From the NCBI RefSeq assembly GCF_013409065.1, contig NZ_JACBZP010000001.1, positions 2,232,001 through 2,296,000 on the forward strand: a DNA stretch of 64,000 nt, given 5' to 3'. The translations under genes and the position numbers were made by a program. The notes under the pieces were generated by a model, which ran no database searches, was not told where the DNA came from, and worked only from the letters and a program-made list of their open reading frames with translations. Within the stretch, counting starts at the first letter, position 1; each line of letters opens with the position of its first letter. Shown in pieces: positions 1 to 7,843 of this stretch. This DNA is from Spelaeicoccus albus. Its GTDB lineage: Bacteria; Actinomycetota; Actinomycetes; Actinomycetales; Brevibacteriaceae.

Positions 1-205
1 CCAGCGGTACGCCGGCCCGGCCCGCGACAGGGATGACGATCGACTGATAACCGTGCCACGGCTGCGGAAACGCCGGATCGGGTACGAGTCCCCAGGCGCC
101 GAGGAAGCGGTCGATCAGCCCGGGTAGTTCAAAGATCCACTGCCCGCCCAGCGTGGGCCCGCAGTCCTTCAGTACATTGCCGGCAAGGTGATCGGGGATG
201 TTCAC
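1..205 (-). CDS. Aminoglycoside phosphotransferase-like kinase (5' part only; runs off the window)
   Basis: Reading the minus strand from GTG at 205-203, the frame stays open for 68 codons to the window edge, so only the N-terminus is present. Seen: the segment GGQWIFELPGLIDRFLGAWG followed by PDPAFPQPWHGYQSIVIPV, which I recognise as the N-terminus typical of streptomycin 6-kinase / hydroxyurea-type phosphotransferases of actinobacteria. Those enzymes transfer ATP phosphate to an aminoglycoside or similar small molecule in the cytoplasm. The start overlaps the stop of the upstream DUF4439 gene by four bases (GTGA), implying translational coupling. The catalytic HxD and ATP-loop regions lie outside the window, so activity and substrate cannot be judged. 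Confidence 0.6.
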   Translation of the reverse strand, partial: MNIPDHLAGNVLKDCGPTLGGQWIFELPGLIDRFLGAWGLVPDPAFPQPWHGYQSIVIPVAGRAGVPL

Positions 206-1263
206 GCGCCGTTCTCCGAGTTCGGGTGCTTCGTGTCCGTCGAGCCGGACGGCGCGGATCCGGCCCGGCGAACCTTCCGGGGAAGCGTGGATCCGGGCAC
301 GGCCGGCAGGGTCTTGGCAAGACGCCAGCCGGCAAGCGTCGATTCGAACAGCCAGTGGGCGGCGTCGTAGCGGGTGCCGGCCGGCAAATCGGTGACTGCT
401 TTGCCAAGGTGCATGCCGAGCCGGCGCTCGAGCGTTGCGGCCAGTTTGAGAGCCGATTTCGCGTCCTCCACCGAGTAGGGCAGCGAATAGCCGGCGCGGG
501 GTCGGGCCGGCTCGGCGCCGCCACCGCGCAGTTGTGTGTTGACCTCGCCCACCGTCGTGCGCAATTTGTCCAGCCGTCCGGCGGCGCGCCGCCGGGCGTC
601 TCCGGTCAGGCGGACTGTCAGCACCTCGTATCCGTAAATTGCGGCGTACAAACCGTCTCCCAGCGCCTCCAGAGCCGTTGCGGCTCCGGACGACGGGGTC
701 GACACCGGGGACGGGCTGGGGGACGGCGGTTTTGCCGTTTCTTCCGGCGGCGGCAGGGGCCTGGCAGCGGACGGGACGTGAAGATCTGCGGCCGCGCCGA
801 CGACGTGCGCCGCCCCGGCGCTGCCGGCGGCGACCCCGGCCAGGCGGCGGGCGAACACGCCCGAGACGCGGTCGAGTCGGCGCAAGGACGAGTCGCGGAC
901 GGCGGCGACGTGAGTCATCAGCGCCCGGGGGGTCGGGGATTTCACGGCGCGGGTCGGTTGCGCCGTCGCAGCTCGGCCGGGTCGCGCTCCCAGGGCGGCC
1001 AGCTGGACGGCCAGCATGGATCGGACCCTGTCCAGCTCATTGGAGAAGTCGTGCCCGGCGTTCATGCGGTGAGCCACGTCGTCCGCAGCGCGTAAGCGAC
1101 GGACGACGGCGCGCCGTGCCTTCTCGTCGGTATCGGGGACGGCGGGGGAGTCGGCCCCTTCCAGGCGAATTCCGCATCCGGACAGAGCCGGAACCGCGGT
1201 GGCGGCGATGAGGCCGGTGAGCACTATGCGGCGGGGAACCGGCACGGAAACGTCAAGGGTCAT
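202..1263 (-). CDS. DUF4439 ferritin-like lipoprotein
   Basis: A 353-residue exported protein. The N-terminus has arginines at 11-12, a hydrophobic stretch (about 13-28) and a lipobox LSGC with Cys30, so it should be processed by signal peptidase II and anchored outside the membrane. The middle is an alanine/arginine-rich helical region and a Pro/Ser linker (about 178-195). The C-terminal part (about 198-325) has GDGLYAAIYGYEV and YDAAHWLFESTLAGWR, which fit the DUF4439 ferritin-like four-helix fold seen in actinobacteria, often beside rimP/nusA. Its biochemical role is unknown. It is transcribed divergently from rimP and is coupled to the kinase-like gene downstream. Confidence 0.8.
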   Translation of the reverse strand: MTLDVSVPVPRRIVLTGLIAATAVPALSGCGIRLEGADSPAVPDTDEKARRAVVRRLRAADDVAHRMNAGHDFSNELDRVRSMLAVQLAALGARPGRAATAQPTRAVKSPTPRALMTHVAAVRDSSLRRLDRVSGVFARRLAGVAAGSAGAAHVVGAAADLHVPSAARPLPPPEETAKPPSPSPSPVSTPSSGAATALEALGDGLYAAIYGYEVLTVRLTGDARRRAAGRLDKLRTTVGEVNTQLRGGGAEPARPRAGYSLPYSVEDAKSALKLAATLERRLGMHLGKAVTDLPAGTRYDAAHWLFESTLAGWRLAKTLPAVPGSTLPRKVRRAGSAPSGSTDTKHPNSENGA

Positions 1264-1295
1264 GGTGTACCAATCATTTCATGAATGGTGGAGAT

Positions 1296-1323
1296 GCTGA
1301 CGCGGCACCGAAACCTCTAGGCT
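1296..1323 (+). promoter_or_regulatory. Predicted promoter of the rimP-nusA-infB operon
   Basis: A -35-like GCTGAC (1296-1301) and a -10-like TAGGCT (1318-1323) are separated by 16 bases. Initiation would fall near 1330, downstream of the first possible ATG (1325), which supports the GTG at 1370 as the real rimP start. Inferred from sequence only. Confidence 0.45.
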
Positions 1324-1369
1324 GATGAGAAAGGAAACGCAGTCGCCGGACGGCGGGAAGGAGCACGGA

Positions 1370-1834
1370 GTGCGAACCGATGAAGAGGCCGCGTTGGCGG
1401 ACAGGCTCGGACCGCTCGTGCATGGGCACGGGCTTGTCGTTGAGGATCTGAAGATCGGCGTGAATGGCTCTCGCCGCTCGGTGACGGTGACGGTGGACTT
1501 GCCGGAGGATCAGACGGGCGCTGCCGATTTGGACACCATTGCGCAAGTGTCGAAGGAGGTGGGCGCCCATTTGGATGATGACGAGCCGTTTGACGGTCGG
1601 GCGTACACGCTCGAGGTCTCGTCGCCCGGAGCGACGCGGCCGCTGACCGAGCCCCGGCACTGGAAGCGCGCCCGCGGGCGGCTCATCGCCGTGAAGCTGG
1701 CCGGCGGCGACTCCCTCACGGGACGCTTGATCGACGTTGCCGACGACGGGCCGCAGCTCGACGTGGGCGGCGCGTCGCGCCGGCTCGCCTACGGCGAGAT
1801 CGCCTCGGCACGCGTCGAGGTGGAATTCAAATAG
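1370..1834 (+). CDS. rimP: Ribosome maturation factor RimP
   Basis: RimP binds the 30S subunit and helps its late assembly; it is the usual first gene of the nusA-infB operon, as here. From GTG 1370 the product is 154 residues, normal for the family. Seen: the N-terminal segment LVVEDLKIGVNGSRRSVTVTVDL, the conserved YTLEVSSPGATRPLTEPRHWKR, and a C-terminal SH3-like part ending EIASARVEVEFK. The start is chosen because AAGGAG lies six bases upstream of GTG 1370, and the predicted promoter would begin the mRNA after the in-frame ATG at 1325. An ATG start would add 15 residues with no ribosome site. Confidence 0.92.
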   Translation: MRTDEEAALADRLGPLVHGHGLVVEDLKIGVNGSRRSVTVTVDLPEDQTGAADLDTIAQVSKEVGAHLDDDEPFDGRAYTLEVSSPGATRPLTEPRHWKRARGRLIAVKLAGGDSLTGRLIDVADDGPQLDVGGASRRLAYGEIASARVEVEFK

Positions 1835-1927
1835 CCGGCCGGTAGACTGGGGCGTTCGCCCGGTGGACATAACAACCGGCGAAAGACAACTGAACAGACA
1901 ACTGAACATGCGAAACGGAGCACCACC

Positions 1928-2914
1928 ATGGATATCGACCTGGCAGCCCTGCGGCTACTCGAGCGAGAAAAGGAAATTCCGCTCGACCTACTGATACCCA
2001 CGATCGAACAGGCCCTGCTGCTTGCCTACCATCGCACGGACGGCGCCGAACCCCGGGCGCGTGCCGAACTCGACCGCAAATCCGGGCACGTCACAATTTG
2101 GGCGACGGAGACCGGCCCCGACGGAGAACCGGGTCGCGAATGGGACGATACGCCGTCCGGGTTCGGGCGGATCGCCGCGCAAACGGCACGCCAAGTGATC
2201 CTCCAGCGCCTCCGTGACGCCGAGGACGACACGATCGTCGGTGATTTCCGCGGGCGAGAAGGCGAGATAGTCGCCGGCGTGATCCAGCAGGGAAATAATC
2301 CGCACATGATTCAGGTCAACCTCGGCACCGTGGAAGGCGTCCTTCCGCCGCACGAGCAAGTGCCGGGGGAGACGTATGAGCACGGTGCACGTATCCGCGC
2401 CTACGTGGTCGAAGTTCACAAGGGCATGAAGGGCCCGTCGATCACGGTGTCGCGCACGCACCCGAACCTGGTGAAGAAGCTGTTCGAGCACGAGGTGCCC
2501 GAGATCGCCGACGGCACCGTCGAGATCGTGTCGATCGCCCGGGAATCAGGTCACCGCACGAAAATGGCGGTGAAGGCCACGGTGCCGGGCGTCAACGCCA
2601 AGGGCTCCTGCATCGGCGAGCTCGGCTCCCGGGTGCGAGCCGTGATGGGCGAATTGAACGGGGAAAAGATCGACATCGTCGATTTTGACGACGATCCGGC
2701 CACCTTCGTCGGTAATTCGCTGTCTCCGGCGCGTACCGTGAGCGTGGAGATTCTGGACGCCGATGCCAAGGCCGCGCGCGTCGTCGTCCCGGAATACCAG
2801 CTGTCCCTGGCGATTGGAAAAGAAGGTCAGAATGCCCGGCTGGCCGCGAAATTGACCGGATGGCGCATTGATATCCAGTCCGACGGAAAGACTCAGGCGC
2901 CGGTCGAGGCGTGA
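1928..2914 (+). CDS. nusA: Transcription termination/antitermination protein NusA
   Basis: NusA binds RNA polymerase and nascent RNA and modulates pausing, termination and antitermination. The 328-residue protein has the short actinobacterial architecture: an N-terminal polymerase-binding domain ([17 protein letters not shown]), an S1 domain (about 105-185, [18 protein letters not shown] to [11 protein letters not shown]), and two KH domains (about 200-320, with [18 protein letters not shown] and [20 protein letters not shown]). The acidic C-terminal repeats found in enterobacteria are absent, as is usual in Gram-positives. A 93-base gap separates it from rimP; ATG 1928 follows a purine-rich ACGGAG site. 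Confidence 0.96.
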   Translation: MDIDLAALRLLEREKEIPLDLLIPTIEQALLLAYHRTDGAEPRARAELDRKSGHVTIWATETGPDGEPGREWDDTPSGFGRIAAQTARQVILQRLRDAEDDTIVGDFRGREGEIVAGVIQQGNNPHMIQVNLGTVEGVLPPHEQVPGETYEHGARIRAYVVEVHKGMKGPSITVSRTHPNLVKKLFEHEVPEIADGTVEIVSIARESGHRTKMAVKATVPGVNAKGSCIGELGSRVRAVMGELNGEKIDIVDFDDDPATFVGNSLSPARTVSVEILDADAKAARVVVPEYQLSLAIGKEGQNARLAAKLTGWRIDIQSDGKTQAPVEA

Positions 2915-2958
2915 GCGACGCCACTATCGTTTAGACCCGGCACGGAAGGCACGGTAAG

Positions 2959-3303
2959 ATGGTCAAGGCGCAAAGCGTGCGCACCTGTATCGGGTGTCGG
3001 CGGCGCGCACCACGGCAAAGCCTGCTTCGCGTCGTGATCAAGACGGCGGAGGCGGGACGGCCCGATGGAATGCCGGTCATAGTCCCGGATCGTCCGCGCA
3101 GTGCGGAAGGTCGGGGAGCGTGGCTGCATTTCGACGAGCGGTGTGTCGATCAGGCTCGCCGGCGAAGCGCCTTCGGAAGGGCGTTGAAGACGTCCGGTCA
3201 GGTCGACATCGGAGCCGTGGAAAGTTTTGTCAAAGACGAATCGTTTGCAAAAGGACGAGATACCAATGGAACCAGTGCTTCCCGAATGAGTAACGAACAA
3301 TGA
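2959..3303 (+). CDS. ylxR: YlxR family RNA-binding protein (DUF448)
   Basis: A small (114 residues) basic protein at the standard position between nusA and infB. The diagnostic start TCIGCRRRAPRQSLLRVV, followed by GRGAWLHFDERCVDQARRRSAFGRAL, is the YlxR/DUF448 fold, whose conserved GRGAW loop is proposed to bind RNA or DNA. YlxR has been linked to RNase P and transcription regulation in other bacteria, but the exact role here cannot be read from sequence. The C-terminal 25 residues (from about 90) are polar and probably unstructured. It sits in the operon with nusA 44 bases upstream and infB 85 bases downstream. Confidence 0.92.
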   Translation: MVKAQSVRTCIGCRRRAPRQSLLRVVIKTAEAGRPDGMPVIVPDRPRSAEGRGAWLHFDERCVDQARRRSAFGRALKTSGQVDIGAVESFVKDESFAKGRDTNGTSASRMSNEQ

Positions 3304-3388
3304 GCAGCTTCTTGGTGAGCAACCAGTGAGTTACTTTTCGTTTTAATGGTTCGCGCCTGTTTCGGCTGCGGACCGAGACAGGAGAAAT

Positions 3389-6283
3389 GTGGCAAAGCCC
3401 CGTGTGCACGAGATTGCCAAGCAACTCGGCACAGACAGTAAGACAATCATCGCAAAGCTCACCGAAATGGGTGAGTACGTCAAATCCGCTTCGGCCACCG
3501 TCGAAGCCCCGGTCATTCGCAAGCTGAAAGAGGCTTTCCCGGCCGAGCAGGCAGCTCCCGAGTCCAAGGCGCCCGCAGCCAAGAAGACCGAGCCTGCCGC
3601 TAACGGAGCCCCCGCGGCGTCCCGCGCCAAGCCGGGCCCGAAGAAGCCGGCGACCGCAAAAAATGAGACGGCAGCCCCGGAACAGCCGGCGGAGAAGCCG
3701 GCTGACAAGGCCGCCGAAGCTCCGGCACCCGAACAGCCGGCCGCCGAAGTTCCGGCAGCCGAGCAGCCGGCCGCCGAAGCTCCTGCCGCACAGCAGGCGG
3801 AAACTGAACAGCCCGTCGAGAAGCCGAGCTCGGCGGCAAAGCCGGCCGACAAGCCGGCCACGACGGCAAAACCCGGTCCTGCCGCGCCCAAGCCCGGTCC
3901 GAAGCCGGCTCCGAAGGCACCGGCCAAGCCGGGCAAGGCTGCCGGCAAGTCGGGAGGATCGGCCCGTCCGGGTAATAACCCGTTCGCCACATCGCAGGGG
4001 ATGCCGCGTTCCGGCGGACCGCGCCCCGGCCGGCCCGGCAACAATCCATATGCCACGTCACAGGGGATGCCGCGTCCGGGAAGCTCCCGCCCGGCACCCG
4101 AAGGCCGCGGCGACAATCGTGCGCCCCGCCCCGGCGCGCCTCGTCCCGGTGCTCCGAGGCCGGGTGCTCCGCGCCCGAACCCCGGCATGATGCCGGGCAA
4201 GAGCACTGTTGGCCGTCCCGGCCAACCCAGTAGCTCGGGCCGTCCGGGCGGAGGCCCGGGCCGCGGGCGTGGCGGCGGACCCGGCGGCGGGCCCGGAGGC
4301 GGTCGTCCAGGCGGCGGATTCGGCAAGGGCGGTCGCGGACGCGGCGGCACCCAGGGTGCGTTCGGTCGCGGCGGCGGCCGGCCGGTTCGCGGGCGGAAGT
4401 CGAAGCGCGCGAAGAGGCAAGAGCTCGAACAGATGCAGGCACCGTCGGTCGGCGGCGTCAGCGTCCCCCGCGGCGACGGCAACACGCCGTTGCGGTTGCG
4501 TCGCGGATCGTCGCTGGGTGACTTCGCCGATAAGATCGGTGCGGATCCGGCAAGCCTCGTCACCGTCCTGTTCCACCTGGGCGAGATGGCGACCGCAACG
4601 CAGTCTCTCGACGAGGACACGTTCAAGGTGCTCGGCGACGAACTCGGCTACAAGATCCAGATCGTGTCGCCCGAGGACGAGGATCGCGAACTTCTCGAAG
4701 AGTTCGACATCGACATCGAGGGCGAGCTCGAAGGCGAGGACGATTCGCAGCTTTTGCCGCGTCCACCGGTCGTCACGGTGATGGGTCACGTCGATCACGG
4801 CAAGACGAAGCTTTTGGACGCCGTGCGCTCATCCGATGTGGTGGCCGGCGAGTCCGGCGGCATCACGCAGCACATCGGTGCGTATCAAGTGCACGTCGAT
4901 CACGAGGGTGAAGAGCGTGCCCTGACCTTCATCGACACCCCGGGGCACGAAGCGTTTACCGCTATGCGTGCCCGCGGTGCCAAGGTCACCGACCTGGCGA
5001 TCCTGGTGGTGGCCGCCGATGACGGCGTCATGCCGCAAACGATTGAGGCTCTCAATCACGCGCAGGCCGCGGGCGTGCCGATCGTTGTGGCAGTGAACAA
5101 GATCGATAAAGAAGGCGCCAACCCGGCCAAGATCAAGCAGCAACTCACCGAATACAACCTGGTCGCCGAGGAATACGGCGGCGAGACCATGTTCGTTGAG
5201 ATTTCGGCGCTGCAACGTCAGGGCATCGGCGACCTTCTCGAAGCCGTGCTGTTGACGGCGGACGCCGCGCTCGACCTCCGGGCGAACCCGGACAAGGCCG
5301 CGCGCGGTATCGCGATCGAAGCCAATTTGGACAAGGGGCGCGGCGCCGTCGCGACGGTGCTCGTCCAGTCGGGCACGCTGCACGCCGGCGACGCGATAGT
5401 GGCAGGCACTGCATTCGGACGCGTTCGTGCCATGTTCGACGAATACGGCAAGACCGTCGCCGAGGCCGGCCCGGCCAGGCCGGTGCAGGTACTCGGGCTG
5501 TCGAGTGTTCCGCGCGCCGGTGACACGTTCTTGTCGACCGGCGATGATCGGACTGCGCGGCAGATCGCCGAAAAGCGAGAAACCGCCGAGCGAGCCGCAC
5601 AGTTGGCCAAGCGCCGCAAGCGCGTCAGCCTGGAGGACTTCACGCAGGCCCTCGAAGACGGCAAGGTCGATACGCTCAACCTCATCCTCAAGGGCGATGT
5701 GTCCGGTGCCGTCGAAGCGCTCGAGGACGCCTTGCTCAAGATCGATGTGGGCGACGAGGTGGCGCTGCGCGTCATCCACCGCGGCGTGGGCGCCATCACG
5801 CAGAACGACGTGAACCTCGCGACAGTCGACAACGCCATCATCATCGGCTTCAACGTCCGCTACGCCGAGCGCGTCGAGGACTACGCCGATCGTGAAGGTG
5901 TCGACGTGCGGTTCTACTCGGTCATCTACCAGGCGATCGACGACGTCGAGAGTGCCCTCAAGGGCATGCTCAAACCCGAGTTCGAAGAGATTCGGACCGG
6001 CTCGGCGGAGGTCCGCGAAGTGTTCCGCTCGTCGAAGTTCGGCAATATCGCCGGCTCGATCGTGCGCGACGGCGTCATCACCCGCAATTCGAAGGCCAGG
6101 CTCACTCGCGACGGCACCGTCGTCAGCGAAAAGCTCAGCATCGAATCGCTGCGCCGGTTCAAGGACGACGCCACCGAGGTCCGCGACGGCTACGAGTGCG
6201 GTATCGGGCTCGGATCGTTCAACGACATCAAGGAAGGCGACATGATCGAAACCTTCGAAATGCGCGAGAAACCGCGCGAGTGA
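3389..6283 (+). CDS. infB: Translation initiation factor IF-2
   Basis: IF-2 is the GTPase that delivers initiator tRNA to the 30S subunit and promotes subunit joining. The 964-residue protein has an N-terminal IF2N domain ([24 protein letters not shown]), a long Ala/Pro/Glu then Gly/Arg-rich disordered region (about 55-345), a second IF2N-like domain (about 360-430), the G domain with G1 motif GHVDHGKT at 466-473, DTPG and NKID motifs, then domains II-IV to the end. The linker carries a repeated block, [15 protein letters not shown] and [15 protein letters not shown], encoded at about 3967-4078; this style of linker is usual in actinobacteria. GTG 3389 overlaps an out-of-frame ATG and is preceded by AGGAGA. 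Confidence 0.97.
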   Translation: MAKPRVHEIAKQLGTDSKTIIAKLTEMGEYVKSASATVEAPVIRKLKEAFPAEQAAPESKAPAAKKTEPAANGAPAASRAKPGPKKPATAKNETAAPEQPAEKPADKAAEAPAPEQPAAEVPAAEQPAAEAPAAQQAETEQPVEKPSSAAKPADKPATTAKPGPAAPKPGPKPAPKAPAKPGKAAGKSGGSARPGNNPFATSQGMPRSGGPRPGRPGNNPYATSQGMPRPGSSRPAPEGRGDNRAPRPGAPRPGAPRPGAPRPNPGMMPGKSTVGRPGQPSSSGRPGGGPGRGRGGGPGGGPGGGRPGGGFGKGGRGRGGTQGAFGRGGGRPVRGRKSKRAKRQELEQMQAPSVGGVSVPRGDGNTPLRLRRGSSLGDFADKIGADPASLVTVLFHLGEMATATQSLDEDTFKVLGDELGYKIQIVSPEDEDRELLEEFDIDIEGELEGEDDSQLLPRPPVVTVMGHVDHGKTKLLDAVRSSDVVAGESGGITQHIGAYQVHVDHEGEERALTFIDTPGHEAFTAMRARGAKVTDLAILVVAADDGVMPQTIEALNHAQAAGVPIVVAVNKIDKEGANPAKIKQQLTEYNLVAEEYGGETMFVEISALQRQGIGDLLEAVLLTADAALDLRANPDKAARGIAIEANLDKGRGAVATVLVQSGTLHAGDAIVAGTAFGRVRAMFDEYGKTVAEAGPARPVQVLGLSSVPRAGDTFLSTGDDRTARQIAEKRETAERAAQLAKRRKRVSLEDFTQALEDGKVDTLNLILKGDVSGAVEALEDALLKIDVGDEVALRVIHRGVGAITQNDVNLATVDNAIIIGFNVRYAERVEDYADREGVDVRFYSVIYQAIDDVESALKGMLKPEFEEIRTGSAEVREVFRSSKFGNIAGSIVRDGVITRNSKARLTRDGTVVSEKLSIESLRRFKDDATEVRDGYECGIGLGSFNDIKEGDMIETFEMREKPRE

Positions 6284-6289
6284 CATCGG

Positions 6290-6325
6290 CGGCGGGCGCG
6301 GAGCCAATTGGCTCCGCGCCCGCCG
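6290..6325. terminator. 36-base perfect palindrome between infB and rbfA
   Basis: Positions 6290-6325 are a perfect inverted repeat centred on AATT (6306-6309), nearly all G/C in the arms. It would form a stem of about 16 pairs seven bases after the infB stop codon. There is no T-tract, so it may act as a processing or mRNA-stabilising hairpin, or a partial terminator, between infB and rbfA. Confidence 0.6.
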
Positions 6326-6378
6326 GCTTCGCCCGGGAGTAGAGAAATCCCGGGAACGGGAAGAGAAGAGGATTTGTC

Positions 6379-6807
6379 ATGGCCGACCCGGCCCGGGCAC
6401 GCAAACTGGCGGACCGCATCAAGGTAGTGGTCGCCGAAACGCTGGAGCGCAGGGTGAAGGATCCGCGCCTCGGGTTCGTCACCGTCACCGACGTCCGCGT
6501 CACCGGCGACCTGCAGAACGCCACGGTGTTTTACACGGTATTGGGGGAAGACGCCGATCTCGAGGCGACAGCTGCTGCCCTGCAATCGTCCAAGGGACTG
6601 CTGCGGCGCGAAGTCGGCAAGAACCTCGGCACCCGGCTGACGCCAACGTTGGAATTCATCGCCGACGCGGTCCCGCGCGCCGCTGCCGAGCTCGAGGATC
6701 TGCTGCGCGTGGCGGCTGAGCGGGACGCCGAGGTGGCCAAGTTGGCCAGCAACGCCCGCCCCGTTGCCGAGGACCCGTACAAGACCAAGCCGGACGACGG
6801 CGAGTAG
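6379..6807 (+). CDS. rbfA: 30S ribosome-binding factor RbfA
   Basis: RbfA is a KH-fold protein that binds 16S rRNA and supports maturation of the 30S 5' end and cold growth. The 142-residue product begins [43 protein letters not shown], the family signature, and contains [27 protein letters not shown]. The last 25 residues (from about 118) are a charged tail. ATG 6379 follows GAGAAGAGGA. Position directly after infB matches the conserved operon, though the strong hairpin at 6290 may reduce its expression relative to infB. Confidence 0.95.
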   Translation: MADPARARKLADRIKVVVAETLERRVKDPRLGFVTVTDVRVTGDLQNATVFYTVLGEDADLEATAAALQSSKGLLRREVGKNLGTRLTPTLEFIADAVPRAAAELEDLLRVAAERDAEVAKLASNARPVAEDPYKTKPDDGE

Positions 6808-6864
6808 CGGGCCCGCGGGGATGCGCCGCGAGCATCATCAGTACCGACCTGGCGGCTATTACTG

Positions 6865-6892
6865 TTGACATTCAAGTATTTACTTGAATAAT
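6865..6892 (+). promoter_or_regulatory. arsR promoter with embedded operator
   Basis: A consensus -35 TTGACA (6865-6870) and an AATAAT -10 (6887-6892) are 16 bases apart. The spacer is almost entirely a perfect inverted repeat: ATTCAAGTA, TT, TACTTGAAT (6870-6889). A dimer bound there would block RNA polymerase. Transcription should start at about 6899, exactly at the ATG of the regulator gene. Confidence 0.8.
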
Positions 6893-6898
6893 GGGTTT

Positions 6899-7243
6899 AT
6901 GACCCCGACCGTGACTCAAACGTTCGCCGCGATGGGCGACCCGGTGAGGTCGACGATTGTCGACCGACTGGCATCGTCCGATGCCACGGTTAGCGAACTC
7001 GTCGCCTTGTTCGAAATGTCCTTCCAGGCGGTTTCGCAGCACCTCTCCGTGCTCGAACGCGCCGGCCTTGTCACGCGCCGGCGCGAAGGGCGGACGCGCC
7101 GCGTGCAAATAGTGACGCAGCCGCTGGACGACGCGATCGACTGGATGGAAGTGCGACGACGCCGACTCGAAGAGCGCTATCAACGTCTTGACGCCGTGCT
7201 CGCCACCCTCGACTCGACCGACACGCCACAGGAGGAAGCATGA
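6899..7243 (+). CDS. ArsR/SmtB-family transcriptional repressor
   Basis: A winged-helix dimeric repressor of 114 residues. Seen: TFAAMGDPVRSTIVDRLASSDATVSELVALFEMSFQAVSQHLSVLERAGLV, the canonical ArsR helix-turn-helix, followed by the wing RRREGRTRRVQI. There are no cysteines in the DNA-binding helix, so it is not a metal-sensing ArsR of the classic kind; this subfamily (with C-terminal RRRRLEERYQRLD) commonly precedes an SRPBCC gene. ATG 6899 is preferred over the in-frame TTG at 6884 because the -10 box ends only six bases before it, giving a leaderless mRNA. Autoregulation through the inverted repeat in its own promoter is likely. Confidence 0.88.
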   Translation: MTPTVTQTFAAMGDPVRSTIVDRLASSDATVSELVALFEMSFQAVSQHLSVLERAGLVTRRREGRTRRVQIVTQPLDDAIDWMEVRRRRLEERYQRLDAVLATLDSTDTPQEEA

Positions 7244-7734
7244 CCGGCCACGACATCCGCCGTCCCGGACGGACCGAGCATTCGCGCATTGGCAAGCAGT
7301 CCACCGCGCACAGACGTGAATTCGCCGCGCCGGCGGCGCTCGTGCAGCGCGCGCACACCGACGTTGACCTGTTCACGCAGTGGATGGGCCCGCGCGGGAC
7401 GACAGTGCGTGTCGACCGGTTCGATGCCGTCACGGGAGGTGCCTTCCGTTACGTGGTGGAAGCGGCGTCGGGCGGAAGTTGGCCGTTCCGCGGCTCGTAC
7501 CACGTCGTGACGCCGGGCCTTGTCGTGCACACGTGGGAGGACGAGGACGAGCCGGGAGTCACCCTGGAGACGCTGCGCTTCGTCGACCTCGACGACGGAA
7601 GGAGCGTGCTGGAGGCGACCTCTACGTACACGTCCGAGGAAGCGTGCGATGCCATGCTCGCCTCCGACCTGGACGCAGGCATGGATGAGGACTTCGAACG
7701 CCTTGACGCCGTCCTGAACGAGAGTCAAAGCTGA
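7240..7734 (+). CDS. SRPBCC / AHSA1-type ligand-binding protein
   Basis: A 164-residue protein with a START-like helix-grip fold, which encloses a hydrophobic ligand. Seen: HRREFAAPAALVQRAHTDVDLFTQWMGPRG, GGAFRYVVEAASGG and TLETLRFVDLDDGRSVLEATSTY, with the C-terminal helix MDEDFERLDAVL; this is the activator-of-Hsp90 homology (AHSA1-like) layout. No catalytic residues are apparent and the ligand is unknown. Its ATG overlaps the arsR stop by four bases, so the two are translated together and the regulator probably controls this protein. About 35 residues at the N-terminus precede the domain. Confidence 0.82.
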   Translation: MTGHDIRRPGRTEHSRIGKQSTAHRREFAAPAALVQRAHTDVDLFTQWMGPRGTTVRVDRFDAVTGGAFRYVVEAASGGSWPFRGSYHVVTPGLVVHTWEDEDEPGVTLETLRFVDLDDGRSVLEATSTYTSEEACDAMLASDLDAGMDEDFERLDAVLNESQS

Positions 7735-7809
7735 CGGCCTTCGGCAGCTGCCGCCGCCTCGGCACCAGGAACCCGCCGTGGACGCGGGGGAAGTCCCGCA
7801 GCACCGGTA

Positions 7810-7837
7810 CCGACATTCTTGTCGCTGCGGGGATAAT
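7810..7837 (+). promoter_or_regulatory. Predicted promoter of the ggt-like gene
   Basis: CCGACA (7810-7815, four of six matches to TTGACA) and GATAAT (7832-7837) are 16 bases apart. The ATG at 7844 lies six bases after the -10 box, so the mRNA is probably leaderless. Confidence 0.5.
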
Positions 7838-7843
7838 TGAGCC

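Noticed and set aside
3967-4380. Gly/Pro/Arg-rich low-complexity region of infB as an assembly artefact or insertion
   Set aside because: Actinobacterial IF-2 normally has this linker with RPGNNPF-type repeats, and the frame is intact.
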